Notes under the pieces: model-generated
Seen by the model: only the letters and a program-made list of their open reading frames with translations
The model's database searches: none
Told to the model about the DNA's origin: nothing
In this document: positions 1 to 8,746 of the stretch, piece after piece
Layout: every line of letters starts with the position of its first letter
Numbering within the stretch: the first letter of the stretch is position 1
Assembly (NCBI RefSeq): GCF_000187245.1
Contig: NC_027861.1
Location: 682,001-746,000, forward strand
Length of the DNA stretch: 64,000 nucleotides
Reading direction: 5' to 3'
Source: Ogataea parapolymorpha DL-1
Lineage: Eukaryota > Ascomycota > Pichiomycetes > Pichiales > Pichiaceae
Position numbers and translations under genes: made by a program

Positions 1-1
1 A

Positions 2-298
2 AAAGCAGCACAAAAAATCGGCGATCGCTACGAGACACTTTTTGAGACGGCCGAGAAGATGTCTGAAGAGTACAGCCGATTTGTGGAGGAGCTGTTTGGA
101 AGGAAGTGCGAGTTCCGGTCGCCGGTAGAGCTAGGGGAGCAGACGGCCGAAATCGACGCAGTTTGTAGTCGTCTGGAGCAGCTGCTTGATATCAAGCCGG
201 TTCCAGAGGTTTCGGCAACTTCCAAACCGGCCAACGACCAGCGGACGCAGCCTACGATGTCGATCGATGCGCTGCTTAACAGCGTGCTACCAGGATGA
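2..298 (+). CDS. C-terminal end of an unidentified coiled-coil protein (partial)
   Basis: The reading frame is already open at base 2 and runs to a TGA at 296-298, so only the last 98 residues of a gene entering from the left are visible. They are charged and helix-prone (a Glu/Lys-rich stretch around 'YETLFETAEKMSEEYSRF', then 'EIDAVCSRLEQLL'), followed by a short polar linker and the ending 'MSIDALLNSVLPG'. I do not recognise the family from this fragment, so no function is offered. It lies 72 bp upstream of AIP1 in the same orientation. The ATG at 59 is an internal Met, not a likely start. Confidence 0.6.
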   Translation, partial: KAAQKIGDRYETLFETAEKMSEEYSRFVEELFGRKCEFRSPVELGEQTAEIDAVCSRLEQLLDIKPVPEVSATSKPANDQRTQPTMSIDALLNSVLPG

Positions 299-370
299 GC
301 GGTGCACGACCGGTAAATAAATATAAATAAAATATTTAATTATACCACCGTAGCACAAGTGCTTAAATTC

Positions 371-2140
371 ATGTCGTTTGAAAAAATCGGTCTATTTGCG
401 GCAAGCCCGGCAACTTCGCGCGCGACAGCAGTGCATTTGTCGTATGACGCGAAGTCTGATAGAATTGTCTACGCAAGCGGCAAATGCGTGTATATTCGAT
501 CGGTGTCTAAGCCAGACGAGAGCATCCAGTTTGGAGGCCACAACTACCCCGCCACGGTGGCGAAGTTCTCTCCATCGGGCTTTTACGTTGCTTCTGGCGA
601 CGAGAGTGGCAACGTGAAGGTTTGGGACTGTGTTTCGGAAGAGCTGATTGTGAAAGGAGACTATTCGATCATCAGCGGCCGGATCAACGACCTTGCATGG
701 GACGCAGACTCCAGCAGGATTATTGCTGTGGGCGATGGACGAGAGCGGTACGGCCATTGTTTCACGGCTGACTCAGGGAACACCGTTGGCGAGATATCTG
801 GCCACAGCGCGCCCATCAACGCCGTGAGTATTCGGCCGTGCAGACCGTACCGGGCAGTGACCGTTTCGGACGACGCTGGAATGGTTTTCTTGCAAGGACC
901 ACCGTTCAAGTTTGCGCAATCCGTCCGCGGCCACCACACCAACTTTGTCAGAGACGTCAAGTTCAGCAAGGACGGCAGCTACGCCGTCAGTGTCGGGTCG
1001 GACCGTCTAATTGTGGTGTATGATGGCAAGACGGGCGATTTTGTGCGCAAGATCGAAGGTGTGCACTCGGCGGGCATTTTTGGCGTCGACTGGGTTGACG
1101 AGCACAGTTTCATCACGTGTTCCGCGGACGGCTCGATCAAATTGACCAATGTCGACGGAGAAACGTCCAGAACGTGGCAGCTGGAGCAAAAGCTCGAAAA
1201 CCAGTTTGTCGGCTGTGTCAACACCAACGAGTACGTTCTCGGACTCGCGTTGAGCGGCGATTTGTACTATTTTGCCGACTCGTCCGAATCCCCCGTTAGG
1301 ATTGTGTACGGCCACCAAAAGTCCATCACGGCGCTGTCTCCTGTGGTGGACGGAATCGTCTATTCGGGCAGCTACGACGGCAGAGTCATGAAATGGGACC
1401 TTGCGACGAAGACGGGCGATCTGGTCACGGGCCAGACGCACTCCAATTTGGTCGTCAACATCGCAAACATAGAAAACGGCGTTGTCACCGTTGGCTGGGA
1501 CGACGCAATAAAACATCTAGACTCTGGAAAACTGGCCACTACCACCACGGTGTCGAAACAACCTATCCAGGCCGATTTTGGAGCCGAGTTCGGCGCAGTG
1601 ATCACCGACGATGAGCTTATTTTGCTCGACCCACAGGGCAGAGAAGTTGCGCGGCACAGACTGGACTACAGCCCAAGTTCTGTGGCTGTGTCTTCAGCGT
1701 ACATTGTCGTGACCAATGCGGCAACTTTCGCCGTCAATGTGTACGACAAACAATTCAAGCTGGTTGGAACGGCGGCTCCGATGCGTGCACGTCCGTCTGT
1801 CTCGAAAATCTCGCCGAACGGGGAATTTTTGGCCTGTGGAGACGTCAACGGTAAAATCCACTGCTACAGGCTGGCTGACCTGTCCTTGGTGACTACCAGA
1901 TGGGCATTCCATACATCCAGAATCAACTCTCTCTCCTGGAACGCAGACAACGACCACGTTGTTTCTGGATCGCTGGACACCAACATCATAGTGTACTCGG
2001 TCAACAAGCCAGCGAAGAACGTCAAGGCGCTGAACGCCCATAAGGAGGGTGTGGCAGGCGTGAGCTGGATCGGCGAAAATGAGCTTGTCAGCGGCGGGGC
2101 AGATTCCTGTTTAAAGTTCTGGAAAGTCCAGTTTGTCTAA
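371..2140 (+). CDS. AIP1: Actin-interacting protein 1 (WD40 repeat), Aip1
   Basis: The 589-residue protein consists almost entirely of WD40 repeats, as expected for Aip1, which folds into two seven-bladed propellers. Aip1 works with cofilin at cortical actin patches to disassemble filaments. Visible blade endings include 'VKVWDCV', 'LIVVYDG', 'VMKWDLA' and the final 'LKFWKV'; the early segment 'VHLSYDAKSDRIVYASGK' matches the Aip1 N-terminus. The frame extends upstream to a GTG at 359, but the first ATG is at 371 and gives the family-like start MSFEKIGLF. Length is close to the usual ~600 residues. Its stop codon overlaps the stop of the convergent MTC2 gene. Confidence 0.93.
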   Translation: MSFEKIGLFAASPATSRATAVHLSYDAKSDRIVYASGKCVYIRSVSKPDESIQFGGHNYPATVAKFSPSGFYVASGDESGNVKVWDCVSEELIVKGDYSIISGRINDLAWDADSSRIIAVGDGRERYGHCFTADSGNTVGEISGHSAPINAVSIRPCRPYRAVTVSDDAGMVFLQGPPFKFAQSVRGHHTNFVRDVKFSKDGSYAVSVGSDRLIVVYDGKTGDFVRKIEGVHSAGIFGVDWVDEHSFITCSADGSIKLTNVDGETSRTWQLEQKLENQFVGCVNTNEYVLGLALSGDLYYFADSSESPVRIVYGHQKSITALSPVVDGIVYSGSYDGRVMKWDLATKTGDLVTGQTHSNLVVNIANIENGVVTVGWDDAIKHLDSGKLATTTTVSKQPIQADFGAEFGAVITDDELILLDPQGREVARHRLDYSPSSVAVSSAYIVVTNAATFAVNVYDKQFKLVGTAAPMRARPSVSKISPNGEFLACGDVNGKIHCYRLADLSLVTTRWAFHTSRINSLSWNADNDHVVSGSLDTNIIVYSVNKPAKNVKALNAHKEGVAGVSWIGENELVSGGADSCLKFWKVQFV

Positions 2141-3000
2141 GTTGGAGGCTGGACATTGTTGAGCACGTCCTCAACGACCAGATCTGCGTCCCATACATTT
2201 ACCAGTTGCTGGACAAGTTTGGGGTCGCTGCCGTAGAGGAGAGTCGGCTCCATTTCCGGCTTGCTGACCATCCGGATGTGCAACGGGATCACCTTGGCCG
2301 CGGCCAGTTTGACCATTGCAGGTGTCACATAGTCCATGTCGTGGATAGCAGCGTAGATCTGAACAAATAATTCCATATCTTTCCATGTCTGGGTTGGCAG
2401 TCCGGCAACCACCATTCGGTGCATGCGCGTGAAGACCACGATGTCGTAAATGTAGGTTCTAATTTCACGAACAATCTTTACCTTCTTGGCTCTGGATCGG
2501 TAATTTTCGAGCTCTTCTGAGGCTGAGCACGAGGGAGCATTATCTGTCTCAGGAACTTCACCGCGGTGCACTTCGCGCAGCCAAATGAGCTTTTCCAGAC
2601 TCTGTCTCAAGCTGACCTCGATGTTGTTTTTATTGGCAATCACAGATACCATGCTGAGTCGACCGCCGTGATGTGTATTAATAAATGACGCTAGCTCCTG
2701 CTGGAACTTGCTATCGGTGAATTCCAGGCTAACAAACACCACCACTGCCAGCTGGCTGTGCAGAAGTGGGGCGAGGTCTTCAAATGATATGCCGGATTCT
2801 AGATTTATTATTCTTGTTTGTTCCTTGAATCCCCAGAGATTGCAGATGTAGCTGATCGTCTCGGCGGTTTTGGACGGCTCAGGGCTCGCCACGGCCAAAT
2901 GTCGTCCCGCGACGAGCGTCATCCAAAGTGATCTGTACAAATCCTGGTCTATGGTGATGCCCAATTGACGGCATTCTTGCAAACAAGAAAAAACGGTCAT
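2137..3000 (-). CDS. MTC2: Mtc2-like protein (maintenance of telomere capping 2)
   Basis: This 287-residue protein resembles fungal Mtc2, a poorly characterised protein with a degenerate ATPase/magnesium-chelatase-like fold, linked in S. cerevisiae to telomere capping by genetic data. The most family-like part is the C-terminal third, around 'VREIRTYIYDIVVFTRMHRM' followed by a segment rich in Ala/Val/Ile ('YVTPAMVKLAAAKVIPLHI'). No intact Walker A motif is visible. ATG at 3000 is the only reasonable start. It is divergent from UTP11 with 237 bp between the starts, and its TAG stop (2137-2139 read on the minus strand) overlaps the TAA stop of AIP1. The assignment rests on recognition of the C-terminal region and is moderately secure. 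Confidence 0.65.
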   Translation of the reverse strand: MTVFSCLQECRQLGITIDQDLYRSLWMTLVAGRHLAVASPEPSKTAETISYICNLWGFKEQTRIINLESGISFEDLAPLLHSQLAVVVFVSLEFTDSKFQQELASFINTHHGGRLSMVSVIANKNNIEVSLRQSLEKLIWLREVHRGEVPETDNAPSCSASEELENYRSRAKKVKIVREIRTYIYDIVVFTRMHRMVVAGLPTQTWKDMELFVQIYAAIHDMDYVTPAMVKLAAAKVIPLHIRMVSKPEMEPTLLYGSDPKLVQQLVNVWDADLVVEDVLNNVQPPT

Positions 3001-3237
3001 ATTTAAATATTAATATTTTTAAGGATGGATTTTAACTCCAAGTAGCTGAGCATTGACAACAAGGAAACACGAAAAATCAAAGTTTTTCGGCTTTCATTGT
3101 AGTCTTACTATAAAGAGGATCCTCCAGTCACCTCCTGCCGCCTGCTGCCCTTTCACTATTACCACAGTCATGTCGTGCTACGTGGTGCAAAGATGCAAAA
3201 AAATTTCAAAAAAAATCCTAATAATTTGTTTTAGATC

Positions 3238-4002
3238 ATGGTGAAGCTAGTGCACAACGTACAGAAGAAACAGCATAGAGAGCGGGCACAGCCGCAGGAC
3301 AGGGCTCGATTTGGGTTTCTGGAGAAGAAGAAGGACTATCGGCTGCGTGCGGCAGACTATCACAAAAAACAAGCCCAGCTGAAAATTCTCAAACAGAAGG
3401 CCAAGCTGCGCAATGACGACGAATACTACCACTCTATGACACGCAGAAAAACAGACAAAGACGGGATCCTGATAGCAGAACGTGAAAACGAGGTTCTCTC
3501 GAACGACGAGGTGTTGCTTCTCAAAACACAGGACGCCAATTACTTGACCATGACCAGACAGAGCGAGGCGCGCAAGATCGAAAAGGAAATGAAGCATCTG
3601 GACAGCTTCAAGGGAGCCGGATCACATACAGTGTTTGTGGACTCCGAAGAGCAGATGGAACAGTTTGATCCGGTGCAGTATTTTGACACAGACGCCAGTC
3701 TTTTGGGCAAAAGAGAAAATCGACTGCGCAAGTCGCAGCTCAGCGGACTTGCCGACGGCGTCTCCGATGGTGCCATCGTGCCGGAACTGTCTCAAGACGG
3801 ATATTTAAAGCACAAGCTCGAGCTCAAGAAGCTCAAGAAGCTGCGGCTGCTGGAGCAGCGCATGGAGCGCGAGGAGAAGCTGAAAAGGCTGCAGGCGACG
3901 GTGGAACTGCAGAAACAGCTGATGAAGAAGGGTGAGAAGAAGAAGGTGCAGACGAAAGACGGCAAAACAGTCTTCAAATGGAAGAACGTGCGCAAGAGAT
4001 GA
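3238..4002 (+). CDS. UTP11: U3 snoRNP protein Utp11 (SSU processome)
   Basis: The 254-residue, very basic protein matches Utp11, a component of the U3-containing small-subunit processome that processes 18S pre-rRNA in the nucleolus. The family N-terminus 'RAQPQDRARFGFLEKKKDY' is clear, followed by 'AQLKILKQKAKLRNDDEYYHSM', 'DANYLTMTRQSEARKIEKEM' and a Lys-rich C-terminus ('GKTVFKWKNVRKR'). Length equals the S. cerevisiae protein (250). ATG at 3238 is the first in frame. The upstream region holds A/T stretches resembling the rRNA-processing element (3197-3208). MDH3 follows in tandem only 86 bp after the stop. Confidence 0.93.
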   Translation: MVKLVHNVQKKQHRERAQPQDRARFGFLEKKKDYRLRAADYHKKQAQLKILKQKAKLRNDDEYYHSMTRRKTDKDGILIAERENEVLSNDEVLLLKTQDANYLTMTRQSEARKIEKEMKHLDSFKGAGSHTVFVDSEEQMEQFDPVQYFDTDASLLGKRENRLRKSQLSGLADGVSDGAIVPELSQDGYLKHKLELKKLKKLRLLEQRMEREEKLKRLQATVELQKQLMKKGEKKKVQTKDGKTVFKWKNVRKR

Positions 4003-4055
4003 GACACCCTTGCACCACGACAGAGCACCCGAGTCACATGCATTTTGCGGAGAAG

Positions 4056-4063
4056 TATATATA
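4056..4063 (+). promoter_or_regulatory. TATA box of MDH3
   Basis: TATATATA lies 26 bp upstream of the MDH3 ATG at 4089, inside the 86-bp gap after UTP11. The whole MDH3 core promoter must fit in this gap or overlap the UTP11 3' region. Position is seen directly; the function is inferred. Confidence 0.5.
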
Positions 4064-4088
4064 GCGTGTGGAATCGCACCGTTCTCTT

Positions 4089-5081
4089 ATGAAGCTCGTA
4101 GTTCTTGGGGCCTGTGGCGGCATTGGCCAGACGCTAAGTCTGCTTTTGCGGACAAACGCACTCATTGATGAGCTTGTGCTCTACGACGTGGTCGACCCGG
4201 TGGGAGTGGCCACCGACCTATCGCATATTCCCACTCGACAGAAAATCAGGCATTTCTGTCCGTTGTCGAAAACAGACGACTCGCAGCTGCGAATGGCGTT
4301 GCAAGATGCAAATGTCGTGGTCATTCCCGCCGGAATTCCCAGAAAGCCTGGAATGAGCAGAGACGACTTATTCAACATCAACGCGTCGATCGTCCAGCAG
4401 CTGGTGAAAGTTTATGGCGAGATTTGTCCGGAGGCGTTCTTGGCAATCATTTCGAACCCGGTGAACTCTACCGTCCCGATTGCAGCCGAGCAGCTGCGGA
4501 GCCAGAATTGTTTCCATCCAGAAAGGTTGTTTGGCATAACTACATTGGACAGTCTGAGACTGGAGCAGTTTTTGGGTGAGCTGACCGGGGAGTGGGATGT
4601 GCAAGGCCAGGTGTACACTGTCGGGGGACACTCCGGAGAGACGATTGTGCCTGTTTTAGGGAATTGGCGCCTGCGGCTGTCTCCCGAGCAAATCAAAGGC
4701 CTAGTAAATCGTGTCCGGTACGCCGGAGACGAGGTCGTGCAGGCCAAACAGGGTAAAGGATCAGCAACATTGTCGATGGCAGCTGCAGCAAACCGTTTCC
4801 TGTGTGGGATTTTACGGGCGATTTGTACGGGGGAAACTGTGGACGAGGTTGCCTTTGTAAACGTTTCGCGGCTAAAAGCCGACGATTGCTTTGTTCGCGA
4901 AATGATGCACAAGGTGGAATTTTTTGGGGTTCCGATAAGCCTTGGACCCGAAGGCGTTGCAAAGGTGAAATCTCTGGGGAGTTTGAGCGCGGACGAGAAG
5001 GAAGCGATTTCGCACAGTCTGCCCACGCTGTGTGCGCAAATAGCAAAGGGTGCCCGTTTTGTGAAGGAGTCTAAGCTGTGA
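4089..5081 (+). CDS. MDH3: Peroxisomal malate dehydrogenase with C-terminal SKL
   Basis: This 330-residue NAD-dependent malate dehydrogenase ends in Ser-Lys-Leu, the canonical type 1 peroxisomal targeting signal, so it should act in the peroxisome matrix. There it re-oxidises NADH from beta-oxidation and the glyoxylate cycle through the malate/oxaloacetate couple. Visible motifs are the Rossmann loop 'GACGGIGQ' (residues 8-15), the substrate-binding loop 'GIPRKPGM', 'ISNPVNSTVPI', 'TTLDSLR' and the catalytic His in 'GGHSGET'. The frame opens at a GTG (4068), but the first ATG is 4089 and gives 'MKLVVLGACGGIGQ', with no mitochondrial presequence. Usual family length. UTP11 lies immediately upstream in the same direction. 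Confidence 0.95.
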   Translation: MKLVVLGACGGIGQTLSLLLRTNALIDELVLYDVVDPVGVATDLSHIPTRQKIRHFCPLSKTDDSQLRMALQDANVVVIPAGIPRKPGMSRDDLFNINASIVQQLVKVYGEICPEAFLAIISNPVNSTVPIAAEQLRSQNCFHPERLFGITTLDSLRLEQFLGELTGEWDVQGQVYTVGGHSGETIVPVLGNWRLRLSPEQIKGLVNRVRYAGDEVVQAKQGKGSATLSMAAAANRFLCGILRAICTGETVDEVAFVNVSRLKADDCFVREMMHKVEFFGVPISLGPEGVAKVKSLGSLSADEKEAISHSLPTLCAQIAKGARFVKESKL

Positions 5082-5635
5082 CGGGATACGGCTGTGTCAG
5101 GTCAAATTGCCTTGCACGGACTTACATCTCCAATGCAGCATGTATGGTGATGTGATCGCAGGGAGGTTGTTTCTTTTTACGCTCAAGAGTCAGATTTATT
5201 TTTTATAGCTGAGTAACGCAAGGATATACACTGTTACCGAGGTGGCGCATGGATGCTTAAGTTGGGACAGAAAAGCAGGCCAGCATGAACGGAAGGCGGC
5301 TTGCTCCGGTTATGAGAGTGGGGCCACAAGCAAGGCTTTTCACGTTAGCCCATTCACTAGCACCAGCCCATGCGTATGTTTCAAAACCAAAGATCGTCCC
5401 CCCTGACACATCGAGTCAAACACACCGGCTGTGCGTCTTTGGCGCCCTTTTTGTCAACTTCGTTCGTCTATGCTGTGCATTGCATAACAAAATATTTTCT
5501 TATTGATGCTCTATTTTAACCCGCATGCATGATACAGCATGGAATTCTGACCTTACCAATTGCACTGGGGGTAGTAAAGCGTGTTGATACGCTCTGTAAA
5601 ATAAATTCTTGCCCATCAATTATTATACTCCCTCC
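5082..5635. other. Gene-free interval between MDH3 and the CYC8-like gene (554 bp)
   Basis: No convincing gene is visible. An ATG-started frame of 73 codons (5285-5506) has no recognisable similarity and an unlikely composition. Part of the region could be the 5' leader and promoter of the CYC8-like gene. If the transcript started upstream of 5285, that frame would act as an upstream ORF. A GTGATGT (5140-5146) and a CTGA (5207-5210) exist but lack flanking complementarity, so I do not call a snoRNA. Confidence 0.4.
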
Positions 5636-7348
5636 ATGGCGTACGTTTGGTCCAACGAACAAGAGCAGCCTGGCAACACTGGCTTTCGCAGCCCACAGCT
5701 TCCAGCGGAGGTGCAAGAGTTTGTCCATACCTGGCTTGCTTGCGGGAACTTGGCCTTGGAAATTCGCCACGCGAACGATATTGCTGCTCGCAGTTATCAC
5801 AACGTTCTCAAATATGACCCTGCCAATATCAACGCTCTACACGGCCTCACTACCGCCACGCTCTCCAGACCGCTCTTCGAACTAGACTTCAATAAAGTGC
5901 ACGAGCTCATCGAAATACTCAACTCAGCCTTCAACCATTTTGTGCCCCTCAGAACCCACCCAGAGCTCAGGCGTGATTTAGCTAATTGCTACTTTGTTCT
6001 CGGAGACCTTGAGAAGGCGCGTTCCATCTTGCTCACGACGCTGGAGATCTCCCAGCCCACTGCCTCCATCTGGTTCACTTTGGGCCAGACGGCCCACCGA
6101 ATGAACATGCTGCCCGAGGCCACCGAGAGCTTCAATCTTTGTCTTAGGGCGGCGTCAACAACGCCCGAGCTTGTAGAAATGGCGCGCAAGGCGCACCTCG
6201 AGCTTGCGGCTATTGCCAACAAACAAAACAAAAGAGATCTTGCGGTATCGGAATTTACCGCAGCCGTCTCGCTCCCGCCGCCTCCTTACGACCAGTTTAG
6301 GGAATATGGGTTTATGTGGGGGCTTTTGGCCTTGTCTCACGAGAAAGCTGGCGACCTGAACGCTGCTGTGGCTACATGCTTGAAAGGTTTGGACACTGTG
6401 GGCGAGGACTCGATGCTCCTCCTGCTGCAGGCGCATTTTCTTTTACAGCAGAATTCCTCGGCAGACAACCTTCAGAACGCCACGAATCTCTTGCAACGGG
6501 TGATACAGATCAGAAATAGAGAGTCTGAGCCCTCCTTCCTCTCCCATTACCTGCTTGGACGCGCATGCATCCTGCAGGACGAACCCACAAAAGCATACAA
6601 ATCGCTACAAGTTTCTCTGAACCTGGCACCACAATCCGCACTCCCATGGCTGACGATTGGCAGCTTGTACCTTAGGCTGAACCAGCTCACTGACTCCCTG
6701 AACGCATACTCACAAGTGATCAAGAACGCACCCAAGAACCACCAAATGGCCAACGCATTAGCGTGGGAAGGTCTTGGACAGGTGTACGAGAAATGTGAGA
6801 ACCAGTCGCAGGACGCTATCGACTCCTACACACGTGCCGCCGAGTGCTACAAACTGTGCAACAGACCAGAAATGGCCGAGAAAATGGCGGCCTTTGTGCG
6901 CAACTTGGAAAACGGTAAGCACAACCAGCAGTCGCTGCCGCAGGACATGCCTCACTGGGTGATCAACGAATCGCTTTGGGAACAAGTGTTTGAGAATTTC
7001 GAAACTCCTACGTTCACTACTGTGCAGCTAGTCCAGGCCTCTTCCGAGACACCCACCGCGATCATGTCAAACTCTCCACATGGTGCAAAGAGCGGCAGTC
7101 CAAGATCCCCGTTGCAGGCCGACATGACCCCTGTGTACGGCCCTCAAGCTCCGCCGGCAGCATCTGCTAGAGTTAATCCGATGATTCCACCTCATCCGCG
7201 CGCTTTTTACATCTCCCAACAGCCAATTCACCCGGTTATTTCACCCCACTACCGGCCATTTTTACGAGGGGGCCCGGTGTACTCCTACCCGCCGCTTTTC
7301 ACAGCTCCGCCGCCTGCAATTGAGGCTGCGGACATGAACTACCACTAA
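5636..7348 (+). CDS. Cyc8/Ssn6-like TPR protein, divergent and short
   Basis: The 570-residue protein contains about eight to ten tetratricopeptide repeats over residues 30-430, then a Pro/Ser/Tyr-rich disordered tail. Repeat hallmarks are 'WFTLGQTAHRMNMLPEATESF', 'YLLGRACILQDEPTKAYKSL', 'WLTIGSLYLRLNQLTDSLNAY' and 'WEGLGQVYEKCENQSQDAIDSYTRA'. The last resembles the Cyc8 repeat containing 'LYETCNNQLSDALDAYKQA'. Cyc8 partners with Tup1 as a general transcriptional corepressor in the nucleus. The repeats are much less conserved than in usual Cyc8 proteins (often 700-1000 residues), and the long Gln tracts are missing. It may be a diverged paralogue, with a canonical copy elsewhere. The frame opens at TTG 5609; ATG 5636 is chosen. 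Confidence 0.6.
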   Translation: MAYVWSNEQEQPGNTGFRSPQLPAEVQEFVHTWLACGNLALEIRHANDIAARSYHNVLKYDPANINALHGLTTATLSRPLFELDFNKVHELIEILNSAFNHFVPLRTHPELRRDLANCYFVLGDLEKARSILLTTLEISQPTASIWFTLGQTAHRMNMLPEATESFNLCLRAASTTPELVEMARKAHLELAAIANKQNKRDLAVSEFTAAVSLPPPPYDQFREYGFMWGLLALSHEKAGDLNAAVATCLKGLDTVGEDSMLLLLQAHFLLQQNSSADNLQNATNLLQRVIQIRNRESEPSFLSHYLLGRACILQDEPTKAYKSLQVSLNLAPQSALPWLTIGSLYLRLNQLTDSLNAYSQVIKNAPKNHQMANALAWEGLGQVYEKCENQSQDAIDSYTRAAECYKLCNRPEMAEKMAAFVRNLENGKHNQQSLPQDMPHWVINESLWEQVFENFETPTFTTVQLVQASSETPTAIMSNSPHGAKSGSPRSPLQADMTPVYGPQAPPAASARVNPMIPPHPRAFYISQQPIHPVISPHYRPFLRGGPVYSYPPLFTAPPPAIEAADMNYH

Positions 7349-8746
7349 TTTATATATGTCATGAATAACGAAGCAGAACACAGTTCGCGATCCCGATCTC
7401 TTTGCGCTCAGTAGGAAAACTAATTATGCGATGAGGCTGAAATGGACTATTACAGAAAATGAATATTATGCGCCTGGCAGACTAAAAAAAAAAAAACACC
7501 TTCCGCCAAAGGTGGCAACTATGTGCAGCTCGGCCTTTAAACAATACTCTTGGCACATGATGTTGGTCGAGCAATGGAATGCTCTTAGTCAGACTTAGTC
7601 AGGGTGAAGATGGTTGCTAGACATTGGGCAAGTAGAAGTGAAAGGTATTTTTTCAGTAGGAGGCAACGCTAGTCCAATGCAATTTCTAATCCGCAAGCGC
7701 AACTCGGCGGTCACCGCCTGGCTTAGATGTGAGTGAAGGCTGCGGATCGAAAGTACGTGTCGTTGCCAAAATCGAGCAATCAGTGAGTGACAGTGCGAGC
7801 TTATGGTATTTCATATGCACTTTTTGCACACAGCACAGAATTTTTTCTTCTTTTCAGCGCCCGGAAACCGAACAGCAATGTACATGATTTGGAGGCGTGA
7901 AGTTGATCGCTCAGTGTTCAGCAGGTGCGCGTGGCCAGAAGGGTATGTTTATTTTTTTTTGATCCCGGTTCAGTAATGTGGAGGATTTCGAGGTTTTGCG
8001 GATGCCCACGATACAGGACGGCGTGCGTATGAGAGATCACGATCACGGGGAAGTTTTGGTGAGTCGTGGCTGTTTACTGTGTGGTTCTCTCGCAAATACC
8101 GCTCGCCAGAAGCACACCCCCAAGGAAAGCACCGGCCCAGACGAGCGTGACTATTGCAGGCTTGGACACGCGTTTATGTGGACAATTCCCCGATGGAGAT
8201 CCGAATTCTAAAACTTCGACGTAGCAACGTCTCGAAGATGCATTGAACAATAGCGCTGAGATACCTGCATATTCCAGAGGATCGGAGCCTGCGGAGAGGC
8301 AAGTAAGGGACGCCACAGAGCCGCGTGCCTCGTGCTTATTGATTGACCCAAAACTGTGCTCTGTAACGCAATACGGCAGGGCATCAGTACACGATAGACA
8401 AGACCTGCATGTACTATACTGAGTGTTTTGAGAACTGCATTAAACTATGCAACCGCTTAGTCGCACATTTTAAAACTGTACATGACACACTAAAAACCAC
8501 GCAGCAGCATTGGACTCAGATCCAGAACCAGTCCCTAACTGCATTCGAACATCGCTGCACCGGTCCCGCAACGTTCGAAGTTCCGGCCCCTATGCCGTTT
8601 CTCCGACCGATGCCCAAATTCACTGCCTTGTTCCTGCATGAGCATATGCGGCTTTCTGCACACGGGGCACATGGGCATGGGAGTGAACATGATACAGTAG
8701 TGGCAGCCGATTTATCCCATTTCAGCCTTTTTAATGAGCTATTTAC
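7349..8746. other. 1.4-kb interval without a confident gene
   Basis: This is the longest gap in the window without an assigned gene and lies between the CYC8-like gene and the 3' end of ERG2. No tRNA, snRNA or protein family was recognised. Contents seen: on the minus strand a perfect 6-bp hairpin (7497-7502 with 7509-7514) followed by 13 T (7484-7496), two TTAGTCA elements ten bases apart (7585-7591, 7595-7601), a GGCGG/CCGCC hairpin near 7706-7718, and a short minus-strand frame with paired CxxC motifs (8535-8711). Plus-strand frames at 7978-8211 (no ATG start) and 8409-8750 look non-coding. A non-coding RNA or a degraded gene are both possible. Confidence 0.4.

Noticed and set aside
5140..5210. 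GTGATGT...CTGA as a box C/D snoRNA
   Set aside because: The C box is imperfect and the flanks cannot form a terminal stem.
5285..5506. 73-codon ATG frame upstream of the CYC8-like gene
   Set aside because: Its composition is unlike a protein domain and there is no promoter signal; at most it could be an upstream ORF.
7943..7973. GTATGT...CAG as an intron in the 1.4-kb gap
   Set aside because: It is 31 nt with no branch point and joins no frame of interest.
7978..8211. 77-codon frame in the 1.4-kb gap
   Set aside because: It begins at GTG, not ATG, has no similarity and no supporting promoter.
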